Part shown: positions 45,971 to 57,700 of the stretch, piece by piece
Layout: each line of letters opens with the position of its first letter
Numbering within the stretch: position 1 is the first letter of the stretch
DNA from: Batrachochytrium dendrobatidis JAM81
Taxonomy: Eukaryota; Chytridiomycota; Chytridiomycetes; Rhizophydiales
DNA: 64,000 nucleotides
Assembly: GCF_000203795.2 (NCBI RefSeq)
Contig: NW_006281099.1
Coordinates: 3,312,532-3,376,531 of the forward strand
Direction: 5' to 3'
Notes under the pieces: generated by a model
Told to the model about the DNA's origin: nothing
The model's input: only the letters and a program-made list of their open reading frames with translations
Databases searched by the model: none
Program-made: the position numbers and the translations under genes

Positions 45971-48900
45971 ATGAGTCTGGATGCTGATGTAACTCGCCCG
46001 CTTCTCTTTGAGATCGCCTGGGAGGTTGCCAACAAAGGTATTGATCACTAGATTCTTGTCTGGCAAACCATGTTTATGAATGTGTCAATCATTTCCATCA
46101 CTATGCAATCACTGAGCTTTTGATCTGATTCGCTGCATATGTATAATCAAGTTTATATCTTGCTCACTAGAAGCATCTATGCTGTTATTTCATTTATCAC
46201 TCACTGCTTTTACGATCTCATCAATGAATTATGTATTTCCTTGCTGAATGCATATGTATGCCAACCTGCCATAACAACGGTTGTTTCCAGTGGGCGGAAT
46301 CTACACTGTCATCAAATCCAAGGCTCCCGTCACTTGCAACGAATACGATGACCGATACTGTCTGATTGGTCCACTGTCATACAAGACTGCTCCTTTGGAA
46401 GTCGAGGAAACTAAACCCTCTTCTGCAGCCATGCGCTCGGCTATCGATAGTCTGCAATCTGCTGGCATCAAAACTCTGTTTGGTCGCTGGCTGATTGAGG
46501 GATCGCCCTACGTGTTGCTTTTGGATGTTGGATCGGCTTCCTCGCGCATGGGTGAATGGAAGGCTGACCTATGGAATATTGCAGCTGTTCCGTCTCCATC
46601 TGACGACCAGGAAACTAACCAGGCCATCATGTTTGGTTATCTTGTAACTTGGTTTTTGGGAGAGGTAATGTGTTTTAGTCTTGCCAATAACGGCAATCAT
46701 TTATCGTGTTGATCTAAACTGGCGGATTCTGTCATGCTGTGGTGTTTTAGTCTCGATGCTTTTAAAATTATCACTTATTGAGTGTTGGTTAAGCAATGTC
46801 ACTCGACTCCATTGTTTTGGCATTCCTATTTTCGAGTTCAACTGGCTCAAATTATGGCCATCCTTTACTTTTCTTGATTGGTACTGATTGTCTTGTTCAA
46901 CTTTTGGATCCTATTTCTTTTAATAGTTTGTCGCTGCCCAAGATCGTGGACTTCAGTCTCGCCCATCATCTGACTTGATTGGTGATGACGCTTCGCAGAA
47001 ACGACCAGTGGTGATTGCTCACTTTCACGAGTGGCAAGCAGGTGTTGCCTTGATTCTGATCCGAAAACGCTATCTCAACCTCGCAACGGTCTTCACAACA
47101 CATGCTACTCTACTTGGACGCTATCTTTGTGCCGGTGATGTCGATTTTTACAACAACTTGAAATTCTTTGATGTAGATGCCGAGGCTGGAAAGCGTGGCA
47201 TTTATCATCGATATTGCATTGAGCGTGCTGCTGCTCATTGTGCAGACGTTTTTACCACTGTTAGTCACATCACTGCCTACGAGGCAGAGTGGCTTCTCAA
47301 ACGAAAACCCGGTATGAAACTGATCAATCGCAATGGTTGCCTCATATATATGATACACTAACAGCTGCTGTTTGATTTTTACTGGATACATCTAGATGGT
47401 GTTTTGCCTAATGGTCTTAATGTCATCAAATTCAGCGCCATTCACGAGTTTCAGAATCGACATGCAATCGCAAAGGAAAAGATCCACGAATTTGTTCGGG
47501 GCCACTTTTACGGCCACTACAACTTCAATCTCGACAATACTCTCTATTTCTTTACTGCCGGACGTTATGAGTTCCGCAATAAGGGTGTGGATATGTTTAT
47601 CGAGTCGCTTGCTCGTAAGTAGATTTTATGATTTGGTAATGGCTTGATTAAAAATCTCGCTAACCAACTTGAACGGACTAGGGCTAAATGCTCGTTTAAA
47701 GGAACTTGAGTCGGATATTACTGTTGTAGCCTTTATCATCATGCCTGCAGCAACTCATAGCTTTACTGTCGATGCACTTAAAGGACAAGCTGTCATGAAA
47801 CAGCTGCGTGAAACTGTCAATGAGATTCAAAATTCTGTTGGACATCGTATCTTTGAATCTGCAGCAAAGTAAGTTTAATTTTCAATTGTAGCTGTAAAGT
47901 ACTTGTTTTCACCAACTTTTACCAAAACCAATTATTGACGGTTAGGGGCGAGATTCCAGATTCTAAGATACTCATGGATGAAGAAGAGATTGTTATGCTT
48001 AAACGTCGTATATATGCTCTTCGTCGTGACTCCCTTCCACCCGTTNNNNNNNNNNNNNNNNNNNNNNNNNNNNNNNNNNNNNNNNNNNNNNNNNNNNNNN
48101 NNNNNNNNNNNNNNNNNNNNNNNNNNNNNNNNNNNNNNNNNNNNNTTCTGATCAATTCGTCAAGTGAAACTATTCAACTTTGCTTCGGACCGTGTCAAAG
48201 TTATCTTCCATCCCGAGTTTTTGAGTTCCAACAATCCTTTGCTTGCTATTGATTACGAGGATTTTGTTCGTGGCTGCCATCTTGGTGTTTTTCCATCTTA
48301 CTACGAGCCATGGTATGTGATATATCAATGTTATTATGTGGTTGAATTTTTGAGCAGTTGGCATTGAATTTATAGTGCAGTCGGACTAGAATGGTTTACT
48401 CATACATTTTGAATATGTTTTAATTTGATTGGGTTCTAGGGGATATACTCCTGCCGAGTGCACGGTTATGGGTGTGCCATCAATTACAACCAATCTTTCT
48501 GGATTTGGCTGCTTCATGTCTGAAATGATTTCTGTTCCATCTGACTATGGAATCTATATTGTGGATCGCAGACTTAAATCTGTTGAAGAGTCGGTCAATC
48601 AGCTGGCGGACCACATGGTTGAATTTTGCAAAAAGACCCGTCGTCAACGTATCAACCAACGCAATCGTACTGAGCGGTTGTCAGATGTGTTGGACTGGAA
48701 GCGCATGGGTCAAGAGTACATCAAGGCACGATGGGTTGCCATTCGTCGCAAGTACCCAGCTCTGGTTGCCAAGCATGATGAGGAATGTGGAGAAAACTCG
48801 GATGATGATGGTAAATCAGACTTCCAGTATGGCTATGAAAGCGATGCCAATCCAGCTGGTATGCAGCGTGAAGATCTTTCATCGCTAAGATATCACCAAA

Positions 48901-49106
48901 AAGTTCCTCGTCCACCTAGCATGCCTGGATCACCTCGCTTGCGAGGTGAAATGATCGAAGATGAGGTCACTGCTCATTTGTTTTCTTCCGAGGACGACAA
49001 AGATATGAATGTGAGTGCGCTCATGTCAGAGCTCAGAGCATTGGGACTTCGCGGGACTGCAGAGGATTTTGTTCCACCTTCCAATGGATCTAGTACACCA
49101 AAATAA
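45971..49106 (+). CDS. GSY1: Glycogen synthase (GT3), interrupted by an assembly gap
   Basis: Exons: 45971-46037, 46291-46664, 46927-47311, 47396-47614, 47682-47868, 47946-48045, gap, 48146-48312 and 48440-49106. The enzyme transfers glucose from UDP-glucose to glycogen in the cytosol. It shows [19 protein letters not shown] (UDP-glucose site), [97 protein letters not shown] and [17 protein letters not shown]. The last is the Arg cluster that binds glucose-6-phosphate, the allosteric activator, in the yeast enzyme. The Ser-rich C-terminal tail ([12 protein letters not shown]) resembles the regulatory phosphorylation region. Around the 100-N gap about 16 residues are missing, and the first bases after it are out of frame by two. 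Confidence 0.95.
48046..48145. other. Assembly gap of 100 N
   Basis: A run of exactly 100 N, the usual placeholder for a gap of unknown size, within the glycogen synthase coding region. By homology only about 48 coding bases are missing, unless an intron is also there. Confidence 0.99.
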
Positions 49107-49440
49107 ATGCTGGCTTTTATTTTAGTTTTTTACTCGGTATAGCGTCTGCAAAGGTATACGCTTGATCGAGTTTAATCAGCTATACTTTGAACCAAGCTAC
49201 ATACACGAGTGAAGAAATAAACATCATTGTACTAAACAATTATATCGTGCCAATATTTTTATTCAGCATATACTTTAAATTGTAGCAGTACTTGATCTAA
49301 ACTTGGTTTATTTGAATGCATTCTTGAAAAACTGTATTTAATCCAAATACATTTAAACCTTGTCAAAAACAAAATCGCTGCATTGAAAAAGCAATATTGG
49401 TCTGGTAAAACTAGCAAGTCAGATATCAAAGGTTGAAAAT
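49107..49440. other. Convergent intergenic space
   Basis: 334 bp between the 3' ends of glycogen synthase and ALO1; AT-rich, with AATAAA-like sequences for both polyadenylation signals. Nothing else is seen. Confidence 0.5.
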
Positions 49441-51327
49441 TCAGAGTTTGGCAGCCATAGTCGGACTCTCCAAAATATGGCGATCAATATACTGGTTTGT
49501 AAAGATATCAGTAGGATCCAACCGAGATCTGATGGCACAGAATGAATCAAATTGGGGATATCGCTCGCGCAAGTCCTTTGCAGTCAAATGATGTTCCTAG
49601 TGGAAAACTCGAATGTTAAATGTTTTATAGCCAGTAGTATGATTCGCCTTTGAACATCTCAAAAAATACCTTTGCCCAATGGGGACGACCTCCAAGACTC
49701 ATCATGATGGATTCGTATCCTTTCCAATAAGCAGCCTTGTCCACCTCCATTCCATATGGTCTACGTTTACATAACCATACGTCAATATCAAAGTTTTAGC
49801 AAACTATAGTCAAATGCATGTATGGTTACCTATACATGATGATTCCAATAAAGCAGGTATCATGTCCGTATGACATGCTCATAGGAATATCATCTGCCTT
49901 GACAAAGCGGATCTCAATTGGAGAGTGTGCCACGATTTTTGGATGCTCCTCGAGAAATGCTTTCAATTTAACAAGAGCCTCGGGTGCTTTTGTCCTAGAG
50001 TATCAGAGTATGCATTGGATATAGTAGATATTTAATGTGTGGTTGCTGACTGATTCATCAAACATGTACATTCCTAGTTTTTATATTCCAAACATACCAT
50101 TCGATGGCCCACTCGGTAACATATTGCGAAAATAGGCAGTCAAAGTTGAAAACATTGAAACTCTTGCCAATGGCAGACACTGGTGCGCTGAAGAGTAGAT
50201 TAAAAATTTGGCGATTGATGGTAGGAACTAGCGACGGAAACCATGTCGAGGCATATAATGAGGCTTCGTATCCATGCACACCGAAAAGAGTGTTTTTAAG
50301 CCAATCAGACTGAGTTGTTTGAGGTAGCTAAATACAAGAGTTTACCGAAAGCAACCCATCTGTTTAATCTATTTTGAACCAAAAGACAACGAAAATAGGA
50401 AACAAACTCGTAAATATGAATTCATCAATTACCTCTGATGTACGAGTGCCTTTCCAAACAATGCAATTATCTGAATGGGGAAACCACCAGAATCGTACAT
50501 GGTCAGCACTCTGAACATGCGCTCCAAAATCGTTGATCATACTTTTGAACTGAATGGGTTTTTGAATCGACTTGATTTGGTATGCAGAAACAACCTGCAG
50601 TTTAACCCGAGTAATTACACCGAGACAACCGAGAGAGCATAATGCTGCCAAAAACAGATCTGGACTGGATTCTCGCGACAGAGTGAGGATCTCGCCATTA
50701 GCAATGACAAGACGGAGCTCCAAAACCATCGAGGCAAGGATTCCGAATTTGATTCCGGTGCCATGAGTTCCAGTGCTGATGGCACCGGCAATACTCTGTT
50801 CAGAGATTGATCCCAGATTCAAAAGTGCCAATCCAAGACGATCCAGTAAATCATTCAGTTGGTGAAGTTTAATCCCAGCACCCACAGTGATCTGCAGTGC
50901 TTCCATATCAACCTAGACGGATAGAAACAGTGATCATTTCATCAGCATCATTCTATGGTAGATAAACCATAACGTATAATTATCATCCATCCATTTAGTG
51001 GATACCACAATAAACTACCGCTCAATCAATATAAAGCCAGTATAGCTAAAAGGCAATCACCTTGCTGACAGTAGCGAGAGCATCAATGTTTAGCAGAATG
51101 CCAGTTGTACAAGAAATGTCTGATGGGGAGTGGCCAGTGCCAACGACTCGCAGCTTTAGGTTGTGCTTATGAGCCATGGCGATTGCCTGCACAACATCCG
51201 CTTCTGTCTGGGCCATGAGCACTAACGCTGGCTTGCATGAAAAGGTCTTTGCCCAGTTCTGGAATGTCTGGTTTCTAAGCTGCTTCATCTGTAATTGGTC
51301 TTTACGATCCTCGTTCTGCTCATGCAT
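49441..51327 (-). CDS. ALO1: D-arabinono-1,4-lactone oxidase
   Basis: Six exons: 51327-51061, 50912-50433, 50327-50098, 49994-49830, 49760-49670 and 49596-49441, giving 462 residues. The enzyme oxidises D-arabinono-1,4-lactone (and related aldonolactones) to D-erythroascorbate with release of hydrogen peroxide. It belongs to the VAO/PCMH FAD family: FQNWAKTFSCKPALVLM at the start, then VVGTGHSPSD, where the His is the covalent FAD site in relatives. IAGAISTGTHGTG and LCSLGCLGVITRVKLQ follow. The C-terminal ALO domain has DIPMSMSYGHDTCFIGI, GGRPHWAKEHHL and the final FTNQYIDRHIL. No clear membrane segment is seen, unlike yeast Alo1 on the mitochondrial outer membrane. Confidence 0.93.
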
Positions 51328-52085
51328 GGCTACTGATTTATAGCCGTATTCACCTTGTATTCAAAGCTGCCTGCCGAAGCACTTCAATCGAGTTGCTGCC
51401 ATTGGATTTCCATTTGGTCTGACCATCACGTTATTGCTATCAGGTTCGATTTCTTATCGTTATATTGCTTCAATACTTTATAACGCTCAGAAACTGCATC
51501 GATGAATTCATTCCAACATGCCATTCAATGTTTAGACCGAGTCAGTTGGATTAGTTGAATGAGTATCGATATGACTTGCTACGATATTATCCAGAAATAG
51601 TATAAACCAATCTATTTCCTGCTCTCCGGTGCCAATTCATGTATCTGCTGACCACTCATCTAAATATCCATGGTCAGTCTGCTCCAACAGACCCTAACCC
51701 CACGCCAACACTATTTCAAGTATTACAATATCATATTAAACCTGCTATATAAATATGCCAAAATAACTGTTTATCAACTACATCCATCAACAGCTTAATA
51801 CCCCGTCACCTAATACTACACCCCCTCGGTCCTTTCTGCTCTCCACACTTGTTTCAATAAATACGGCCCTGCCTTTGTTGGTGGTCAACACCCTTCGCCA
51901 TTTATAGATTATATTTGAGTGGATATTAACTAAACGCGTTCAAATCTATATAAAGTGACAGCGAGGATTTGTCATTTACTTTTCAACACTCGAATTCAAC
52001 CCGATACTTTAGTATATTGCTCATTTATTCACGCTCACCCAATATTTCAGCTTCACAATAAAACCACTTTCAAACCATTTTGGTC
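51328..52085. promoter_or_regulatory. Divergent promoter region, ALO1 and DBF2-like kinase
   Basis: 758 bp between start codons. A solitary TIR-element end (TATAGCCGTATTCACCTTG, about 51340-51358) lies 13 bp upstream of the ALO1 ATG. TATATAAA-like boxes occur at about 51746 and 51949, the latter about 130 bp before the kinase ATG, a plausible core promoter. Confidence 0.5.
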
Positions 52086-54469
52086 ATGTCAGCTTCAATT
52101 CTCGGGTCGATCCCTCGCAGCAGTGGCAAGTCCAACCTAAATGAAATGGTTAACGCTCTACAAACAAGCGCACCCACCAACCTGATAGACCCTAAAGTCA
52201 CACTTTCAGTAGCTGTTGCTGCAGAGTCATTAACATCTAGTCTTGCTGCAATGGATATTGGGGGCGCGAAGTATTGCGCGACACAGTCTGAAATGCGTGA
52301 GCCAAAGACTGCTGTTGCTGATACTCAGTCAAGACAAAATACGGTACATATGTCTGATACACCTGAACCCACAGCAGCATTTAATCAAACTACTTTGCGT
52401 AGTGCTAGCATCATGAAGCTATGTACGTACTCTGCTGTATTGTTTACAACTTAAACTTGACATTTGTTGTACAACGTGGTTTGCTCATCCAATTATTGCA
52501 TTATTTAAATATTAGATTTTATGGATCATTACTTTGACTTGTTGACCTATTTGGACAATCGCAAACAGCGTTTAGAGCAATTTAAAAGGCAGCTTACGGA
52601 ATCAAAGGTAATGAACTCTTTAGGGTTAGAATGTTGTCCACTATAGATTTGAATATCATTTACTATCAGTATGTTTTCAAACAAATATTCATGTATTCAA
52701 GTCGACTTACATTAAAATACTTTATCAAATCAGCTACCAGAAGAAAAGGTAGATCAAGAATGGTCCATATACAATGGTCGTGAGCGAGCATATTTGCGTA
52801 AGCGTCGGACACGCATGCGAATGAGCCATTTTCAAATTGTAAAGCAAGTCGGACAAGGTGGCTATGGACAGGTACAAAGAGGGATTTAAATTTTATGGGT
52901 TGCCTTATTGTTCTGATGGATAACTAATATAATATGATCTTGAATTTTCGACTCTAGGTGTTTTTGGCTAAAAAAAAGGATACTAGCGAACTGTGTGCTT
53001 TAAAGCGGATGAACAAAAAGTTGCTGATGCGTATGGGAGAGGTATGGATTGATGATGCAATTTGTGATGCAATCCCCTAAAAATATTAACATTTCGTTTT
53101 TCATTTTAACAGATTCAGCATATTTTGACTGAGCGAGATATTTTAGCGCGTACAGACTCTCCATGGCTTGTCAATCTGTTGTATGCTTTTCAAGACATGG
53201 ACAATGTTTATCTTGCCATGGTGAGTGGAATCAGTAGACGTACACTGCAGTTTTTCATATGGAAGCAATGCATCTCTAACAGCATTTATCTTTTAGGAAT
53301 TTGTTCCAGGTGGAGATTTCCGCACTTTACTAAATGCCAGTGGTGTGCTTCGTCATGAATGTGTGCGTTTTTATTTTTCAGAAATGTGTGCAGCCGTTTT
53401 CTCTTTACATAATTTTGGTTACATACATCGAGATCTCAAGCCAGAAAACTTTCTAATTGATGCATCAGGACATATCAAATTGACAGACTTTGGTCTTAGT
53501 CGAGGTACGCTTTCGCCTCAAATTATGGAATCACTGCGTCAAAAGGTAACTTGTCGATGCCTTTTGAAATATTGCTCGATAATATACTTTAATTTTGACT
53601 CTTGTATTTTGAATACTGATTTAGCTGGAGAGACTTAAAAATGCACCATTGACGCTTAAAAGTCATAACGATCGATTCAATACTTACAGATCGATGCGTA
53701 AAGAACTTCGTGCATTTACTCTAGTTGGATCGCCTGATTACATGGCACCTGAAGTGCTTGTTAGTCGAGAGCAAGGATATGATTTGACTGTTGATTATTG
53801 GTCGCTTGGATGCATTTTATTTGAGTGCTTAACAGGTGAATTATTTTTTAAAAAGTTCATACTTGAGTATCTTTTGATAGCGATTGCATGACTAACCAGT
53901 TTTTATTTGAATTTGCTAGGATATCCTCCATTTACTGCAAACTCTACTGATGATGTTTGGTTAAATGTGTATCACTGGAGCAAAGTTCTTGAGCGTCCTG
54001 TTTATGTTGGACAGGATGAAGAGTTTAACCTTGAAGATTGTGCCTGGGATTTGATCACAAAGTAGGTATTTTTATGATGAAGATGTGTAAAATAATTGAC
54101 TAATTAGTTTAAAATTTTTCTAGACTGATTGCCAACCATGAGGATCGATACAAAATTCCTGAGCAAATCATATCTCATTCTTTTCTTGAACCGTATATTA
54201 AATTCACTGCTCTTCGAGCTCCCGAAGGACCCAAACCTCCACTGATTCCCAAACTCACTTCCTCAATTGACACGTCGTATTTTGACGACTTTAATGATCC
54301 AACCGACATGGAGCGGTACAAAGAAGTTCATCAACGCCAAACAGATCTTGAAAAAAGCGGATCCGAGTTGGCTGGTGTAGATACCTGCCGCAATCTGCGC
54401 AGTGCGTTTGTTGGATTCACTTTTAAACACAACCAAGCAATTCCTGATCATCTTCCGACTTTGGTGTAA
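52086..54469 (+). CDS. DBF2: NDR-family kinase, Dbf2/Sid2 type
   Basis: Nine exons: 52086-52422, 52516-52607, 52734-52871, 52958-53041, 53113-53220, 53297-53545, 53625-53835, 53920-54061 and 54124-54469, giving 568 residues. Dbf2 and Sid2 are the Mob1-bound kinases of the mitotic exit or septation-initiation network. After a Ser/Thr-rich N-terminus comes [15 protein letters not shown] and the Mob-binding basic helix [20 protein letters not shown]. The kinase follows: [22 protein letters not shown] (catalytic Lys), [29 protein letters not shown] and [13 protein letters not shown]. An NDR-type insert of about 30 residues precedes [16 protein letters not shown]. The C-terminal hydrophobic motif [11 protein letters not shown] holds the threonine that upstream kinases phosphorylate in the family. 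All phases close. Confidence 0.95.
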
Positions 54470-54799
54470 TACTTGAAACGATTCCTTTTTCACCACATAC
54501 CCTCTGGTTTTAATCAACAATTATCAACAACTCAATATATCCTCAAAACCTTTCCTAATAAGCTTGCTAATAACACTACTGATAAAAAGCTTCGCTACTT
54601 TAAAACATTACAAGCTAACAGAGCTGTACTAAAAATAAAGATGCTTGATTCAAATTTTATTCACTCAATTTGGTGGTATTTGATCCAGAAATAAAATAGT
54701 TTATATATCACTTTACACTTGAACGGGTGAAAAGTGCTTGCAGGAAGACATCTTGTCTTGAACTTACTTTTACAAATAGATGCGTGTGATAATGGGAAG
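54470..54799. other. Convergent intergenic space
   Basis: 330 bp of AT-rich sequence between the 3' ends of the kinase and VPS15. Nothing is recognisable beyond 3' flanks. Confidence 0.5.
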
Positions 54800-57700
54800 T
54801 TATTGCCATACTTTAACCACACCGTCTCTACCACCAGTAATGATCATTGGATGAGGATACTGAGTGACGGCAACATCCATGATTTCATCAAGGTGAGTTC
54901 GGGGAATTGCACTGGTGATAAGCTCAGCACTTGTTTTGAACATAGGTTCGGCCTGTCGTGATGATCGCTTCGCATTGCTTCCGCCTTGATGATTTCGACC
55001 CTTTGACTGAGATTCATCTTCACTGTTCATACCGGGGAGATTGCGCAGCGGAGACCATGTCCCGCTCATTACTGGAGATTTTGACAGATCCGTGGCTGAA
55101 GCAGAGGAGATTGGAAAAAAGTGTTGAGATTGCATTTCGACATTGAAAACAGTATCACCATACAGTTGTGAACTAGTCCGTTTCAACAACAAATATATGT
55201 AGAATGAGAATCTCCAATGCAGAATAATCAATCCCTCACCAAAAAACAAAGAATCATTCGATTTACCTGTACTTGGGTAACGGTGCAGTTTCATCCCGTC
55301 CACAAACAACAAAGCTGTCGGTCATTTTAGAAAGATTCCAAAATCTAAGTTTGCGACCCATTCCAACAGTAGCCATGAATGGTACTTCAGGATGAACACA
55401 AAATGATCGAACACCATGATGTTTAGAGACATTGTAAAGTGAGAGCGATGCAGAGTCATCAACAAAATTGTGTTTTGTAGGTGGTGAAAGTGCCTAGAAT
55501 AGATATAGCAGCCACTACAGATAAGAAGCATGCATAGCAACTTGAATACATAGTACACAAACATATTTACACTTAATCCTTCGCCGTAAGCTCGATTCAA
55601 ATCATTTCCCATGTCAATATTGGAACGAGATCCAGATCCGCCAACATCATTAAGAATACAAAACACTTCGGCACATTCACCAGTGCTTATATTCCACACA
55701 GACACTTCTTCAGTCGATGTACCGACAGCCATAGCAACCAACTTCCCATTAGAGTTTATGCCTGCGCGGCTTTGACTACGAAAGGCATATTGGGAAAGCT
55801 TATTAATGCGTGAGCGAGAAGGATGAGCCCAGGAATTTATACACAGTTGGAATCGAGTGTCCCACAAAGTGAGAACGCCGCGATGCGTACCAGCCATGAT
55901 CCACATCCTACGTGGATCAACAGTCATGGATGTCAATACTCCATAGTGTGGTGGAATTTGGAATGACCACGCTTCTTTCATGGTACGTAAATCGAGTGCG
56001 CAAAGACGACCGCGTGTTGTGCCATAAATAAGCAAGGACTCCGTATCTATTTGCATAATACATTCCATCAATATCCTGTTTTAAAAACAATCAAATGCAT
56101 CGTAATTCAATTAAAACTTGAGAATCCTACCTGATTCAGAATGATCGACCATGGTTGCATACTCATGATCCAATTTAATCGACCTGGCAAGTGGCATTCC
56201 AGTATACTTTAAAGCACTACCTTGCGGTTTAACATATTCAACCCTAAAATGAAAAGTTGATTTATTGATACTCAGATCAATATCTCAATCAGAAAAGCAA
56301 AGCATTAGATACGGTGAATAGTATACCTGTTGATATGAATCTGACCATTTGTAGCAGCAGATACAATACTATGTCGATTTTCACAAAATGAAATTGCCTT
56401 GACTCTACCACCTGCATTTCAAAGTTTATAAAAAAATAGACACAATTAAACTCGGCTAAATATAAAAAACCATAAGCCATGTTGTCTACAACTACCTGTT
56501 CCAGCATAGGTAACACGAGCACGGTTGGCAACATTTGTATGTAGTCGATTGGTGTCCCATAGTTTGACAGTTCCATCATCTGAACACGTTGCAAAAAAAT
56601 TATGGTCTGGAGCAACAGCAATGCCATTTACTTGTAATGTGTGTTCTGGAAAATGAGCGACCAATATACCCTTTGGCTTCCATCCTTTAAATTCAGACTG
56701 TGTGGCTGCACCAGTATAAGTTCGTTTAAGGCGGGGATCGACAGTAGCTGTGCGACTTGCAAGTGTTACTCTAGTGCCAAGTTCTATTACACATCAGATA
56801 TATATTGATCACAAGTTTATGTCAATAGAGAATCAAAGCGGATCAAAGTATAAATGACATTGGATATACCTGGTAGTGACGGAGGAAATAATTCTCTGGT
56901 CTTTTTTTCAAGAACTTTACGAATATACTTTTCTTGGCCATCGGCAGCTAGTATCAGTGATAACACATGTATTAGCATTATTAACGGATATTCTACTCAA
57001 ATCATCGCAATCAACTGGATGATTACCAGTAGCAGATGTCAAACTCTCAGTAATTTTTCCACGGCCAGAAATTCGTTTCGACAATCTATCTGCTCCTCCA
57101 GGGATAGTTGTAGGGTCTGCAGTAAGATCATAATTGCCAATACTACTAGTTTTGGATTGTCGTCTTGGATTTCCAGGCAAGCCAGTGTTTGATCGAGGCC
57201 GTGGAATGATTTTACGTAGTGACACTCCTCCCTCGACATCTACAGATGCCAAAGAGGATGCAATATCTTCCGATTCTACAGAAAATGTGCTGTCTTGAGC
57301 ATTGGATCCTGCAGTGATGACACTAAAACGACTTCCTCGTCGCCCATCCCCAACACCGATGGCTGACCCAGTATTAGAGCTTGGCTGTATATATGAAATA
57401 GGTCAGAAAACCTCGTTTAGATGCAACATATCAATACACAAGAATACCTTGCGAGGCGGCTGACTGTGGATCTGATATTGAGAAATAGGAGGGGTCAAAA
57501 AAACAGTATGAAGTGTTACGTCATAATCTCTAAGAGCAATGCGTCCAAAGTCCGTCAAAGGCAGCGCGTTCATAGACAAGGTCGTTTTTCTATACAGGTG
57601 ATTCCAATTGTAATACAAAACCATGTAAGTTGCGCCAATATATCACCATCAAAAGAATTTCTGCTATCAGTAGATAATATTGATACATACCGTTGGCGAG

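Noticed and set aside
56130..56163. Later donor (about 56130) for VPS15 exon 21
   Set aside because: It leaves phase 1 while the next exon needs phase 2; the GTATGC donor at 56162 closes the frame and aligns LDHEILMECIM with human LDQKEDGCVVDM.
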